Shown here piece by piece: positions 41,943 to 52,133 of a stretch of 64,000 nucleotides of DNA. A model generated the notes under the pieces. The model was given only the letters and a program-made list of their open reading frames with translations. It ran no database searches and was not told the origin of the DNA. The translations under genes were made by a program, and so were the position numbers. The DNA comes from Anodontia alba (Eukaryota > Mollusca > Bivalvia > Lucinida > Lucinidae): NCBI GenBank assembly GCA_964016985.1, contig OZ024826.1, positions 7,489,855 through 7,553,854 of the forward strand. Direction: 5' to 3'. Numbering within the stretch: the first letter of the stretch is position 1; the number at the start of each line of letters is the position of its first letter.

Positions 41943-42287
41943 TGGTTGCTATTGTATGATGGAACAACAAATAAAATGACGCTCTCATCTAGTCACGTGC
42001 TACATCCTATGAACAGAATGACCTTTTCCTTAATCTATCATAATACATTTAAAATCAATCGTTAACACGCATTGAGGTCTATGGAAAACTTACTTGTACA
42101 TGTATTCATAAAATCTTCATTTGTGCTCATAGATGTATGGATGTAGCTAGATATGAGCTTTAAACAACAACTTGCTTGTCATCTATGCCTTATTTACATG
42201 GGTATTTACTGTTGAATCTTCTTGGAAAACAAATGATTCTGTTGTGCTACTTTTTTTCATTCTAAACTATTTTTATATTTCTTTCAG
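41943..42287 (+). other. Probable intron 3' end of the membrane-protein gene
   Basis: Repeat-free AT-rich sequence that ends in a pyrimidine tract and AG. 'TTCTAAAC' at about 42260 is a fair branch-point match. No upstream exon could be identified within the window. Confidence 0.5.
42270..42287 (+). promoter_or_regulatory. 3' splice site (acceptor)
   Basis: TTTTTATATTTCTTTCAG directly before CCAAATGACGAAATG. The frame is open from this AG into the exon, and it is a strong match to the metazoan acceptor. Confidence 0.7.
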
Positions 42288-43502
42288 CCAAATGACGAAA
42301 TGAGAAAAGATGACTGGGGCATAAGAAATAGACCCACGATCAACGTAACAGAATTACAGGAAGTATTTAATCAAACAGATTCACGTGTCATTGATCACTG
42401 GAACAGCCATCATACCAACAATATCAGCAATAATAAAACAGAATTTTCAGGAGAATTCTTTGGTTCCTATGATCCAGAAGTTGGCATTAATACTGCATCC
42501 GTTCTCGGGGGACTTCTGTCCTTTCTCGTTTTGTATGTGATATATAGAACGAAGTGTCGGAAAAGGCTTCTTAAGGCCTTCAATACTTGTGCAATGAAAT
42601 ATTTTCCTGAGGAATTTGATGAACTGCAGCATAAGGCTTCATTCCGTGAACGTGATATAGAAAAGGGTGAAGAAACAACGAGATTAGAAAGGTCTAATAG
42701 TAAAATCAGTGAAAACAGATCAAGCATTATGAAAGGAGAATGTGGAAGTAAGGCCTCGGAACCGGGGTCAAATACAAATAGTGATTCACAAGAAGCTTGC
42801 GTTATAGAAGGGGACGAATTAGATAATGAATGTTGTGATAATAGCGTGTGGCTTCCTGAATTAGAGGAGGATATAGAACGAGCCACAGCAGAGTGGGTCC
42901 AAAACGTCCAAGAACTTGACCCAACAGACAAACAACTTAGCAGCATAATTCTTAAGATTCCGCCAGATTTGTTAACCTGTCCATATAGGTTTCGGGAAAA
43001 AATTCACTCGGTCTCCGAGTATTGCAATTTTGACGGTTTAAGAAACATATCACATATGAACCAAAGTCTACCTCTACTTCCAGACAGGGAAAGGGGTGTC
43101 CTATCACCTTATGCAAATCACAAAACTGTGAGTAACTGTGTTTCCCGATCCACTGATTATGCCCCTTTAGCCTCTCAGGAAGAGCCGGACACCAGACCGA
43201 AACAACTAGAAATTCAACATCAGTCTGGGGCAAAAGTTCCATTAGATATCTGTCCTATCATTAAGATTCAACATTATCATTCTCGTTCAAAGCGTCGACT
43301 GACGTCACTCTATGGTACAAGCAGTGACGACTCCGTCTCGTCAGATCCGTCTCTCGTTCCGCTCTTGTCTCTAGCGAACACTGACCTTATGGCGGTGTAT
43401 GACCCTTATAAAAATGATAACATATCAGTCTCCAAACACTCTTTAAACACTCCGAACACTCAACAACGGAATATAAATGGTACACTAGAAACTAACCTTT
43501 AA
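42288..43502 (+). CDS. Terminal exon of a single-pass membrane protein, family unknown
   Basis: The open frame runs from the acceptor (P-N-D-E, then Met at 42300) for 404 codons to TAA at 43500-43502. Counting from that Met, residues 1-60 are hydrophilic with four N-glycosylation sequons (NVT 15, NQT 24, NIS 41, NKT 45), fitting an extracellular stalk. Residues about 64-83 ('NTASVLGGLLSFLVLYVIYR') form one membrane helix, followed by the basic stop-transfer run 'RTKCRKRLLK'. The remaining ~317 residues are a cytoplasmic tail: acidic around 168-192, a conserved-looking core at 197-250 ('EWVQNVQELDPTDKQL', 'IPPDLLTCPYRFREK'), and a Ser/Asp cluster 'TSSDDSVSSDPS' (340-351) resembling casein-kinase-2 sites. 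Any signal peptide and ectodomain must be upstream, probably outside the window. The Met could be a start, but the acceptor makes an internal position likelier. Several minus-strand frames here are shadows. I do not recognise a named family. Confidence 0.8.
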   Translation, partial: PNDEMRKDDWGIRNRPTINVTELQEVFNQTDSRVIDHWNSHHTNNISNNKTEFSGEFFGSYDPEVGINTASVLGGLLSFLVLYVIYRTKCRKRLLKAFNTCAMKYFPEEFDELQHKASFRERDIEKGEETTRLERSNSKISENRSSIMKGECGSKASEPGSNTNSDSQEACVIEGDELDNECCDNSVWLPELEEDIERATAEWVQNVQELDPTDKQLSSIILKIPPDLLTCPYRFREKIHSVSEYCNFDGLRNISHMNQSLPLLPDRERGVLSPYANHKTVSNCVSRSTDYAPLASQEEPDTRPKQLEIQHQSGAKVPLDICPIIKIQHYHSRSKRRLTSLYGTSSDDSVSSDPSLVPLLSLANTDLMAVYDPYKNDNISVSKHSLNTPNTQQRNINGTLETNL

Positions 43503-43517
43503 CAGATTTCATTCATT

Positions 43518-43755
43518 CATACACTTGGTAGATTTTCAGCCATTTTACAAGAGCGATAACTTTTGTGACTTCCTGTTTGCTTTTCTTGCACATCGATCTC
43601 CTTCTGAAAAGGGGTCTATTCTAAAGAAAAAAAGATCCACTCTAAAGGGAAAGAAATTCTTTCCCTTTAGTGTGGATATTTTTTTCTGTTTTAGAAGGGG
43701 AGACATATTATAGAGTTGCCTCCCCGTAAAGTGTATCCATTTCACTTAACTGTAC
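43518..43755. mobile_element. Family N palindromic element, copy N1
   Basis: 'CTTGGTAGATTTTCAGCC', 'GATAACTTTTGTGACTTCCT', 'CTCCTTCTGAAAAGGGGTCT', the central palindrome 'GGGAAAGAAATTCTTTCCC', 'GAAGGGGAGACATATTATAG', 'AGAGTTGCCTCCCC'. Starts within 16 bases of the stop codon. Confidence 0.75.
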
Positions 43756-43794
43756 TGTAATTATCCTATAAATTCGGCTGTAAGGGGTCTGTAT

Positions 43795-43975
43795 ACAGTC
43801 AGTAAATTTTCTGCCACTTTTTTACAAGTGGTAAAGGTGACATGTTTACACACTCCAAGCCTCTGCTGAAAAAGGGTCAACTCTCAAAGAAAGAATATGC
43901 TCCGAAGAGGAGCTATTTTTTTTCTCTTTAATAAAAGTAGATCCCCTTTCAGAAAGGAGACCTTTACAGTTCTTA
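43795..43975. mobile_element. Family N element, copy N2
   Basis: 'TCAGTAAATTTTCTGCCACT', 'CTGCTGAAAAAGGGTCAACT', 'GCTCCGAAGAGGAGC' palindrome, 'GATCCCCTTTCAGAAAGG'. Confidence 0.65.
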
Positions 43976-44189
43976 CACAATTACCGTCCCTGAAAATTTT
44001 GTTTTATTTATGTGTGCAATATTTTCAGAGGGTGACACTTTTAGCTAGGATAGCCAGTTAACAAGTGGCCCTCTATTGATCTTCTTTTTTGAGATCTTAC
44101 AGTTATCTCCCTTTGAAATTTTCTCCTCTACTCTGGAGTACAGGCTTTTATTTTATTGTTAGGGGTGAAATCAGTGTATATCTGATGAA

Positions 44190-44195
44190 AATAAA
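44190..44195 (+). terminator. Candidate poly(A) signal AATAAA
   Basis: First canonical hexamer on the plus strand after the stop at 43502 that I found, about 690 bases downstream. Another is at 44568-44573. Confidence 0.4.
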
Positions 44196-44198
44196 AGT

Positions 44199-44254
44199 GG
44201 TATCAATCACTAGTGAATTGATATCGTATCATTTCACTAGTGACTGATACGATT
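44199..44254. repeat. Inverted repeat TATCA(G/A)TCACTAGTGA
   Basis: 'GGTATCAATCACTAGTGAAT' and 'TTCACTAGTGACTGATACGA' with GATATCGTATC between; CACTAGTGA is itself a palindrome. Confidence 0.7.
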
Positions 44255-44600
44255 TATATTTTCACTGCTCGCTTTGGACGACTTCGGTTTTCTTCATTGT
44301 TTCAGAAGTGGATGTAACCTCCACCTTAGATTTTTGAACACCTCTAACTTCTTTGTTTCTGAACTAAACTGTCAAGTGTTGGTATGCATTTTCTTAGTTA
44401 GAATGTAAGGAACATTTTGATATCAAGTTTATTTTGATTTGTCGAAACTTTTTGTTTTTGTCTCTCCAGCGTCTTACAGGTTAAGCACTGAACATCGACG
44501 CCATGACATTCCTGTTTTGTTTTGTGACGTTAATAATGACGTCAGAAACGCGCATTGGCGTGTAAACAATAAAATAAAAAGAAAATTTACTTTTTTTTAG

Positions 44601-44724
44601 TGGATACCATAAAAATTTTCATCTCGTGTAATGAAAACATTCAAATTTTCACTCGTGCTTCGCACTCGTGAAAATGCTGATGTTTTTATTACACTCGATG
44701 ACAATATTTATGGTATTAACATAT
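44601..44724. mobile_element. Palindromic element with CTCGTG core
   Basis: 'GATACCATAAAAATTTTCAT', 'CTCGTGTAATGAAAACATTC', 'TTTTCACTCGTGCTTCGCAC' and complementary right arm to 'TTTATGGTATTA'. Same style as 61810-61952 but different sequence. Confidence 0.75.
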
Positions 44725-44996
44725 CCTCTATATATTACACTATAAGTAAAAAATCACATCAAGCAATAGTAATTTTTAATTCGGTGAAAGAAAACGTTTG
44801 AAGAGTCATACGATGTATAATACACTAATTATGATCCAGCCATGATGGGTACATGAGCAAATTTGTTGAAAACATAAACATGGCCTATTTTCTTAGAATT
44901 CCCTATTGGTGCAATGTAAACCTGTACTCCATAATGGTGGACAAGCTTTCTAAGGGAAATAACTCCAACTCTTTCAAAAATGGGTCTATAAGAATA

Positions 44997-45327
44997 CAGT
45001 TGACTCTCGTTATCTCGAACTCGCTTATCTCGAATAACCGCTTATCTCGAAGTGAAAATCTGGTCCCTGCCTAAACATGAAGATCTAACAACAGGTAAAA
45101 AATATTGTGGAAAAGAGGAGAAATTGCTCCTAAGGAGCAATTTCTCCTCTTTTCTACAATATTTTCAATATATCTCAAACTTCAGGAGTCAAATTACACA
45201 TATATTTGTTAAATGTGGTTAATCGAATTAGTTTTCCCTCAGTTCTGCAAATCTGATATGTCGAAGTACGGATATCTCGAAGTATTTCAGACAGTCCCTT
45301 GGAATTCGAGATAACGAGAGTCGACTG
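44997..45327 (+). mobile_element. Family H pogo/Tigger-like MITE, copy H1
   Basis: Terminal repeats CAGTTGACTCTCGTTATCTC and GAGATAACGAGAGTCGACTG, TA at both borders. Internal 'CGAATAACCGCTTATCTCGA' subterminal repeats and a central palindrome 'GAGGAGAAATTGCTCC'. The CAGTTGAC start and TA site fit the pogo/Tigger branch of Tc1/mariner (inference). No transposase. Confidence 0.88.
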
Positions 45328-45480
45328 TATATTGAAAGATTAAATGAATTACAAAACGATCGAAATAAATCCTTACCGACCTGTCCGAAACTTTAAATAA
45401 GTTTATTCGACTGCTTGGTGAAGTGTGAAATGCCACGGAATAGCAAACAGTGCAGACTAAGCCACAGCCCATTGAAACAC

Positions 45481-45758
45481 ATAACAAAAAACACACCTAT
45501 TCAAATATATTGAAAATTTCACCAGCAAAAACTGAAAGTTTTCAGATAAAAAAAAACTAATATTTTTCATATTTCTGCTTAAAACATAAATTGTGGGTAC
45601 TCGTTAGAGCCGCCTCGGCGAGGCGGTTCTAACGAGTACCCACAATCTATGTTTTGAGCAGAAATAAGAAAAATAATGCCTTCCCCTGTAAACCCCAGTT
45701 TTACTATATAAAAGTGGGGTATAAGGGGGTCAAATTATATTGACATGTTTTCGTGATG
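45481..45758 (-). mobile_element. Family A MITE, copy A18
   Basis: Left end mutated (AACAAAAAACACACCTATTC); hairpin perfect around CCTCGGCGAGG; ends GACATGTTTTCGTGATG. Confidence 0.93.
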
Positions 45759-45779
45759 ATCAATACGGTTTGATCAGGT

Positions 45780-46006
45780 ATATACGGGCAGCGTGTCCTC
45801 GGGCTTATGCGGACAGCGAAGGCCCAGATCAGCCTACGCATCCACGCAATCTGATCAGGGCCTTCACTGTCTGCTAACAGAATCATGGGCTTCTACAGAC
45901 TGTAAGAACTGAGAATAAGGGCCCGGATGATACTTTGCGCATGTGCAGGATGAATTTGAATCTGTGCATTTTGCGCATGCGTGAAGACACTTTTTGCTTT
46001 ACATGG
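45780..46006. mobile_element. Family K palindromic element, copy K2
   Basis: 'TCGGGCTTATGCGGACAGCG', 'AGGCCCAGATCAGCCTACGC', 'TGATCAGGGCCTTCACTGTC', 'GCTAACAGAATCATGGG', 'TGCATTTTGCGCATGCGTGA'. Reverse orientation to K1. Confidence 0.75.
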
Positions 46007-46149
46007 CCCATATGTTCGAGTATGTAAGGTAAACAGGCATACGTGTAGGCTCAGTTTTAGCACTGTTAGCTCTGTGAAGTTGTTAATGCAATGCTTAACA
46101 AAAACAAAATACACTGATATTTTTATGACAAATGTTTGTAGCTTTCGGA

Positions 46150-46370
46150 TGACCCTATGTATCCTAAACAATGGGACAGCAGGGGCTAAGCAAACTGTGT
46201 GGACGCCGATCAGACGCAACAGAACAGGATGTCTGATCAGGCAAGTATACTGTTTGCCACTCAATAAGCTGGTTTAGACACTCAACCGATAGTAAAATGA
46301 ACCTGTTCACATTTTAGGACAAGTATGATAAAGAATCAAGGTGTCCCAGTATTTAGGATAAATTTGGTAC
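46150..46370 (+). mobile_element. Family C MITE, copy C13
   Basis: 'GACCCTATGTATCCTAAACA' start, weakened hairpin, 'GGTTTAGACACTCAACCGAT', 'TTTAGGACAAGTATGATAAA', 'GGTGTCCCAGTATTTAGGAT'. Confidence 0.7.
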
Positions 46371-46675
46371 ATAGCAACAGTACCTTCTTGTTTTATTTCA
46401 TTAAAGTATCTGTATTTAAAAGTTCATGTTACAATATTAACAACGCAATGTTTACCAAGCGAATGATTCTCAGAACAACTTGGCATAGATCGGTAACTTC
46501 TATCACTTTTTAATACGCAGGCTGACGTTTAGGTAAAACATCGCCGACAACCGGTCATTTAGTTTAGATGTCGACATTGCAGATATGTTCAACTGTTCAC
46601 ACATCACTGTATAAATGTATAGTTTAGCAACAGAATTACATAAGCCAAAAATACTGATATTCTGTCTCATTTCTC

Positions 46676-46800
46676 CATAAAAACATTTTGTGGGTACTCA
46701 CTGAAAGCGCATGTAGAGTATCCATCAGAGGTGTCTAACAGGGGTTTTCTCTAATGACACGCACAATATATGTTTTTGCAGAGAAATAAGACAAAACATA
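46676..46800. mobile_element. Family I element, copy I5 (degenerate)
   Basis: 'AACATTTTGTGGGTACTCAC', 'TCTAATGACACGCACAATAT', 'TTTTTGCAGAGAAATAAGAC'. Confidence 0.55.
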
Positions 46801-46920
46801 TCGCTCTTCTCTAAATATAGTAAGGCGTGGCATTTTCGCTTATAGTATCGGAAAAAGAGGACACTTTTGGTTATTTAGCATAATAAGGTAGGTTAATGCA
46901 GAACAAACTAAAATACTGGT

Positions 46921-47133
46921 GTAACCCTTGTCCTGCTGAACCCGGATATACCCTGCCTTTGTAAACAGTTAGATCCAGATCAGTTGGCTTCTGAAGAAGC
47001 CAACTGATCTGGATCTGCACTGTTTATCATTCAGTATGTGAATTTATATTAACAACCTGGATCAAGTAATCTGATTGGCTGAAAATTGGAAGTGGGCGTG
47101 GCATCTTAATTTATTCAGCATGACAAGGGTTAA
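46921..47133. mobile_element. Family E TTAA-type MITE, copy E2
   Basis: 'TAACCCTTGTCCTGCTGAAC' to 'TTCAGCATGACAAGGGTTAA'; hairpin 'GATCCAGATCAGTTGGCTTC' perfectly paired. One TTAA is mutated to GTAA. 'GTGGGCGTGGCATCTTAAT' matches E1. Confidence 0.85.
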
Positions 47134-47225
47134 AAACTGCAAAACTTTGAAAATTTCGCTAATAATTTAAATTCTTACATAATCCTATTTTCACTTCATA
47201 TTATTGGGAAACACAAGATAACATA

Positions 47226-47465
47226 TTTCATTGGCCGCGTCAAACGAAACAGTGCCTTCGAGCATGCGCAAAATGCGTGGATTGACATCATCCTGCACAT
47301 GCGTAAAGTCTCACCCGGGCATTTGTTCTCCATTGATACCCGCTATAGTATCCATTGATTCTGCGAAGAACTCGATCAGACTACCCGGTGGCGCAGGCTG
47401 GTGTGAGCCTTCGCTGTCCGCATATGAAAAGAAGACATGTTTTCATACTGAGCGGCCCACATAGA
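47226..47465. mobile_element. Family K element, copy K3
   Basis: 'GGCCGCGTCAAACGAAACAG', 'GAGCATGCGCAAAATGCGTG', 'CCTTCGCTGTCCGCATATG', 'CATACTGAGCGGCCCACATA'. Uninterrupted, so an empty-site reference for A16. Confidence 0.75.
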
Positions 47466-47694
47466 CTTATTAACGTTATGCTAGAGGCTGTATGTGTTAC
47501 AAACATTAAAAACTATACAATTACAACAAACAACTACACATCTACCAAATTCGAAAAAAAAAAAAAAAATGTTATATTAAACAATTTCGTATGGGAACCA
47601 TTTATGGCTAAAGATTCAAAACAATTACAATAATAGACGTTACAATGATAAAAAAGCGAAACTTTAAATAAACTTGATACAGTTGTAGAATTAA

Positions 47695-47885
47695 CACCAT
47701 GTTTTTGACTAGGGAGACAACTTTTGTGATTCCTGTTTGCTTTTCCGTACACCAAGTCCCTTCTGAAAAGGGATATACCATAAAAGGAAAGACTTTGCCC
47801 CCAAGGAGCAAGGGAAGAAATTTTTTTTCCTTTTAATTTGCAACTTTGATAGAGTTGCCTCTGAAACCGTATATATTACCCTTAA
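47695..47885. mobile_element. Family N element, copy N3
   Basis: 'GGGAGACAACTTTTGTGATT', 'GTCCCTTCTGAAAAGGGATA', 'TGATAGAGTTGCCTCTG'. Confidence 0.65.
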
Positions 47886-47929
47886 ATAAATGTGCCGGTG
47901 GCTGAGAAAATGGATCTTAGAACATATGC

Positions 47930-48070
47930 AAACAGAAAGGATCTAGACGAGCCTGCGCATCCGCGCAGTCTGGTCAGGATCTTCGGCGTTCGCCTACACA
48001 ATAAAGGGATACCGTTAAAGATTTAGGACTAATAGCGAAGATCTTGACCCAATGCATGGCTGCGCAAACT
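47930..48070. repeat. K/L-type hairpin hosting A19
   Basis: 'GACGAGCCTGCGCATCCGCG' and 'AGTCTGGTCAGGATCTTCGG'; then 'AGCGAAGATCTTGACCCA' and, beyond A19, 'CTGGTCTGGTGTTTCGCC', implying A19 landed near the tip of a second such hairpin. Confidence 0.5.
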
Positions 48071-48350
48071 CATCACGAAAATATGCCTATATAATTCTGA
48101 CCCCCATTGGACCCCAATTTTATATAGTAAAACTGGGGTTTACAGGGGTATACATTATTTTTCTTATTTCTGCTCAAAACATAGATAGTGGGTACTCGTT
48201 AGAACCGCCTCGCCGAGGCGGTTCTAACGAGTACCCACAATCTATATTTTGAGCAGAAATAAGAAAACTATCACAATTTTTCATCTTAATATTTTCTTTC
48301 TTTCGGCGGTAAAATTAACAATGTATTTGTATAGGCGTGTTTTCGTAATG
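48071..48350 (+). mobile_element. Family A MITE, copy A19
   Basis: Complete; hairpin arms paired over their length with AGTGGGTACTCGTTAGAACC on the left. Confidence 0.95.
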
Positions 48351-48457
48351 CTGGTCTGGTGTTTCGCCATTCGTATATGCCCTAAGGTCTTTTTTGTTAG
48401 CCAGCTACCCAAATAAAAACTAGACTAACGTGCTGGTACTTAGGAAAAGCTGCATAT

Positions 48458-48737
48458 CATTACGAAAACACGCCTATTCAAATATATAGAAAATTTTACC
48501 ACCAAAAAAAGAGAATTTACAGATAAAAAAATTCTGATATTTTTCTTATTTCTGTCCAAAATATAGATTGTGGGTCTTTGTTAGAACCGCCTCGACGAGG
48601 CGGTTCTAACGAGTATCCACAATCTATGTTTTGAGCAGAAATAAGAAAAATAATGTATACCCCTGTTAACCCCAGTTTTACTATATAAAAGTGGGGTTTA
48701 AGGGGGGTCTAAATTATATAGGCGTGTTTTCGTGATG
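48458..48737 (-). mobile_element. Family A MITE, copy A20
   Basis: Complete; loop CCTCGACGAGG; T on both sides; about 110 bases from A19 and in opposite orientation. Confidence 0.95.
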
Positions 48738-48847
48738 TGCTATATGAGAACAGCGAAGACCAGACTAGCTTTCAGTTTCGTCACTGTTCGTTTTCACAAT
48801 ATTGAAACTTAAGCATAGTATATAACACTTAACAGTTATATGTACCA

Positions 48848-48915
48848 ATACAACCAGTGTAGATCCTGATAAGTAGTCTCTTCAAGGTCTACACTCTCAG
48901 AGTCTACACTGCTTG
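48848..48915. repeat. Family C hairpin remnant (C15)
   Basis: 'AACCAGTGTAGATCCTGATA' and 'AGAGTCTACACTGCTTGCCA' with a rearranged centre. Confidence 0.55.
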
Positions 48916-49119
48916 CCATTATTCTGTTGTTGATTTGTGACTTGCATCTCTGTCAGCAAAAGTGGTGTGTCTAAATTCAAAAACAGAAGCGTCCGCTGTA
49001 GAAGTTCAGGAATGAAAGTGTTAAAAACAGGCTGGTTTGTACTTTCACTTTAAAGGCTTTAATATGCGCCGGGTTAGTTAAGTTAATAGTCACTCATCAC
49101 TAATGTTAAATTGCAAAAC

Positions 49120-49345
49120 CTCCGACTCAAATTTTGCATTTTATTCGAACACATTTGGTAGATTTTTTAAGCCGTTTTTAACAAGGGGGTCATTTATTGT
49201 GACTGCCTGTTTGCTTTGTGTACCAATTTGGTCTATCTTAACGGACAGCATTTACTCCCAGAGTAGACTCCATTTTAGAAGAGAAAAAATAGTTTTGACA
49301 GAGTTGCCTCTCCTGATAGTGTATACCTTTCCTTTAAGTTCTTCC
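49120..49345. mobile_element. Family N element, copy N4
   Basis: 'TTGGTAGATTTTTTAAGCCG', 'TTATTGTGACTGCCTGTTTG', 'ACAGAGTTGCCTCTCCTGAT'. Confidence 0.65.
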
Positions 49346-49439
49346 TGTAATATTAGATGGAAACTTAAATATACATAAACACTTAAGCAAAGAATTGTTT
49401 GTGGAATTTGTGCGAAAATGGATTTGTATATTACACTTT

Positions 49440-49660
49440 CAGGGGCAGATCTGTCAAAATTGCTTTGCCTCACTTCTGAAAAGGGGTCTACTCTAAAAGG
49501 AACAGGTATCTCCATTGGGCGAGGGGTGTTTTTTTTTTGTTTTTTTTTTTTGTTTTTTTTTTTTTGTTTTTTTCTCAGAAGCATTGGTATGCAAGGAAGC
49601 AAACAAAAAGTCGCTGAAGTTGTCACTCTTGAAAACAAAACTGCTGAAAATCTGCCACAT
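49440..49660. mobile_element. Family N element, copy N5, with T tract
   Basis: 'GCCTCACTTCTGAAAAGGGG' then a T/G tract (49530-49577) then 'GGAAGCAAACAAAAAGTCGC' and 'CTGAAAATCTGCCACATG'. The T tract lies where N1 has its central palindrome. Confidence 0.6.
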
Positions 49661-49885
49661 GAATTGATCAAGTATTTTCTAAATCAAACCAGTTGCTTGT
49701 TTGTTTTCTTCACGAGTCTCGTCACCTTGAGATGGTCTCAGCACAAGCATGGCCTTGATGTGAATTAGGTCAGGTACCAGACAACATTCAGACATGCAAT
49801 CCGGTGTACCAGTCTTAATAATGTTAACATGGTGAAAATGTTTGAATTAGAACTAATTTCCTCAGACATTATTGAAATTGCGGAA

Positions 49886-50099
49886 TTCAACACTTTCTAC
49901 GCTATGGGCAAATTCAGCAGACAACAAACTGAAGATATTTTTCTTAAATTTCCTAGAAAATACGATCTGACACTTCATGCAAATTGTCTCCTTAGGAGAC
50001 AATTTGCATGAAGTGTCAAATCGTATATTCTAGGAAGAAAAAGAAAAATATTTCAAATGTCGTCTGCTGAAATGTTTACCCAGCATGCAAAGCGTTAAA
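49886..50099. mobile_element. Family F MITE, copy F19
   Basis: Perfect inner stem 'CATGCAAATTGTCTCCTTAG' / 'GGAGACAATTTGCATGAAGT'; right border GCGTTAA; left TTAA mutated to TTCAA. Confidence 0.9.
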
Positions 50100-50471
50100 T
50101 TATACTATGCTGTGAGAACTTTGGTAGCATATAGCCATCTTCGGCCGAAAACGTCAATTCTTCCCTTCGTTTTAAAAGCATGCTTGAAGTTTGTCTTTTG
50201 ACTCATCTCTATTAAATGCAGCAAATGTACAGCGAAGCAAATTATAGGATCAATACGCCTTGTGCATTGTATTTTTACTAGAAAATGGTGCATTGCAAGC
50301 GAAATGTTTAGTCATATTTTATGAGAAACTGAAAAAGATATCCGTTTCGTTTATCAAATAATTGTCGCGATTTTGATTTATAATGCAGAACGTTAACGAA
50401 TTTTACGGCTTCACGAATTTTATGAAACAAAATGAAATGCGAATGTTTTTGAATATGGGTCCTTTAATGTA

Positions 50472-50620
50472 GCGTATTTACCCTAGGTATTAGGAAAGAC
50501 ATCTCTGAACAGCAGTGTAGACCCATATCATATGTGACGTCTGACCAGCATCTTCACTGTTTGCCATTCATCCAATAGTTTAAGACATATTAACAGATGA
50601 TACTATGGACGCTTTTTAAT
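50472..50620 (+). mobile_element. Family C MITE, copy C16
   Basis: 'CGTATTTACCCTAGGTATTA', weakened hairpin (AGCAGTGTAGACCCATATCA), 'CATTCATCCAATAGTTTAAG'. Confidence 0.65.
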
Positions 50621-50624
50621 TTTA

Positions 50625-50762
50625 GGTCGCGAAGTCTGATCTGGGCCTTCGCTGTCCTCTAACAGAATCATTGGACACAACAGAATATATCAATGGTGAG
50701 TAAATGCCCGGATGAGACTTTGCGAATGCGCGGGATGAATCTGAGCATTTTTTTTTTCCTTG
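50625..50762. repeat. Family K partial copy K4
   Basis: 'TCTGATCTGGGCCTTCGCTG', 'CTAACAGAATCATTGGACAC', 'GATGAGACTTTGCGAATGCG'. Joins the end of C16. Confidence 0.6.
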
Positions 50763-51104
50763 TATAGACTGGGCATGTGCGAACGGAAAGAGTAGACCCC
50801 TTTTCAGAAGGAAAGCAAAAACAGCTTTTCAAATCTTTCAGAAGTCCAAGATCACGATGCGGATGCGTGCTGTCTAGTCAGGATATTAGCCGCCGAGTTG
50901 TCTCTTTTTTATCGTTCGCTATCATATGGAACAAGTTTTAGATTTTTGTATGCACAACCGACGAAGGTCTTGGTCACCGTCCAGTTTGTTTTCTATGGAC
51001 ATGCACAATAATATTATATCTGAAACAGAAAAGCTGACAAAATGGACATCGAATCAGTCAGTTATTCCTGTTATTCGTTATTCGCCAGGAGACACAACAT
51101 ATTC

Positions 51105-51302
51105 CTGTTCGGCCAGACAGGACTGAGCAAACAGTGAACATGTACACCCATATCAGACGCCACAGATCGCAGAGTCTGATCAGGGTGTACACTGTTACCC
51201 ACTCATCCAGCAGTTTTTCCGACACTTTAACTTGTAATGAAATGAACATGTTCAAATGTCAGGACAAGTAAGGTAAGGAGTGAAGGTGTCCGAATACGGT
51301 AA
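51105..51302 (+). mobile_element. Family C MITE, copy C17
   Basis: 'GCCAGACAGGACTGAGCAAA', hairpin with GACGCCACAGATCGCAGAGTC, 'CCACTCATCCAGCAGTTTTT', 'GAAGGTGTCCGAATACGG'. Confidence 0.75.
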
Positions 51303-51342
51303 CAATAATAGGTGGATGGTTCTTTCTACATCTCCACATCAC

Positions 51343-51592
51343 TTGGACCATGCCAAGCGTAAAGGTGTCTTCAAGCATGCGCAAAATGCACAGATTCAGG
51401 TCATCCTGCGCATGCGTAAACTATCATCCGAGCCTTTGTTCTCCATGCATACATTCTGTAGTAGCCAATGATTATGTTAGCGGACAGTGAAGGTCCTGAT
51501 CAGACTGCGCGGATGCGCAGGCTGATCTGGGCCTTCGCTGTTCGCATTTTCTCGAAAAAAACATTTTCGCATGACGCGGCTCACTTGAGAAG
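51343..51592. mobile_element. Family K element, copy K5 (complete)
   Basis: 'CTTGGACCATGCCAAGCG', 'CAAGCATGCGCAAAATGCAC', 'CCTGCGCATGCGTAAACTAT', 'GAGCCTTTGTTCTCCATGC', 'GACTGCGCGGATGCGCAGGC', 'TTTTCGCATGACGCGGCTC'. Reference copy for the family. Confidence 0.8.
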
Positions 51593-51916
51593 ACATTTTT
51601 CTCTCGGCTTTCTATTCTGAATGAAATATTACAGTTGGAAGTTTCAGCATCTAAATCAAGAACCATTTATCTTTTTGTCGTATTTACACTAAATATTGAG
51701 ACAATTTAACTCCTTAGATCATACATTTCCTAAAGATTATCTGGAGCTAAGTCCGTTTTATGTGTCGAAAACTGCTGGATAAGACGTAAACAGTGTTGAC
51801 CTGATCAGATGCCGTGCCACGCAACTGCGTTATTAGTTTTACACAGTCCATTCAGACCTGTTGTACCAATGGAATAGGGTACACCCGGTACCCCAAGGTC
51901 AGTTTCTAGCAATAAT

Positions 51917-52133
51917 ACCGTAATAACCCTAAGTATTGGGACAGACAGGCCTAAACAAAGACTGTAGACCCATATCAGACGCCGCAGAACGCGGCGTAAG
52001 ATCAGGGTCTACACTGTTTGTCACTCATCCATCCAATTTAAGACACACCGATAGGTTGTCAAATGGAGTTGTTTACATTTCAGGTAAAATAAAGTATGGA
52101 GTTGTCCACTATATTTAGGGTAAATACGGTAAA
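51917..52133 (+). mobile_element. Family C MITE, copy C18 (complete)
   Basis: 'TACCGTAATAACCCTAAGTA' and 'TTAGGGTAAATACGGTA' termini, hairpin with GACGCCGCAGAACGCGGCG, 'CACTCATCCATCCAATTTAA'. Best full-length C copy. Confidence 0.88.

Larger units (their letters stand above)
43503..44200 (+). other. Probable 3' untranslated region
   Basis: Downstream of the stop lie two family N elements and, at 44190-44195, AATAAA. If that signal is used, the mRNA would carry N1 and N2, both of which can fold. The extent is inferred. Confidence 0.4.

Noticed and set aside
42467..42946. 159-codon minus-strand open frame opposite the membrane-protein exon
   Set aside because: Shadow of the sense frame: Ser/Leu-rich, no acceptor, and the plus strand gives coherent membrane topology.
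49252..49671. 139-codon minus-strand open frame
   Set aside because: Crosses two family N elements and an A/T tract (KKKQKKKNKKKKQKK); composition artefact.
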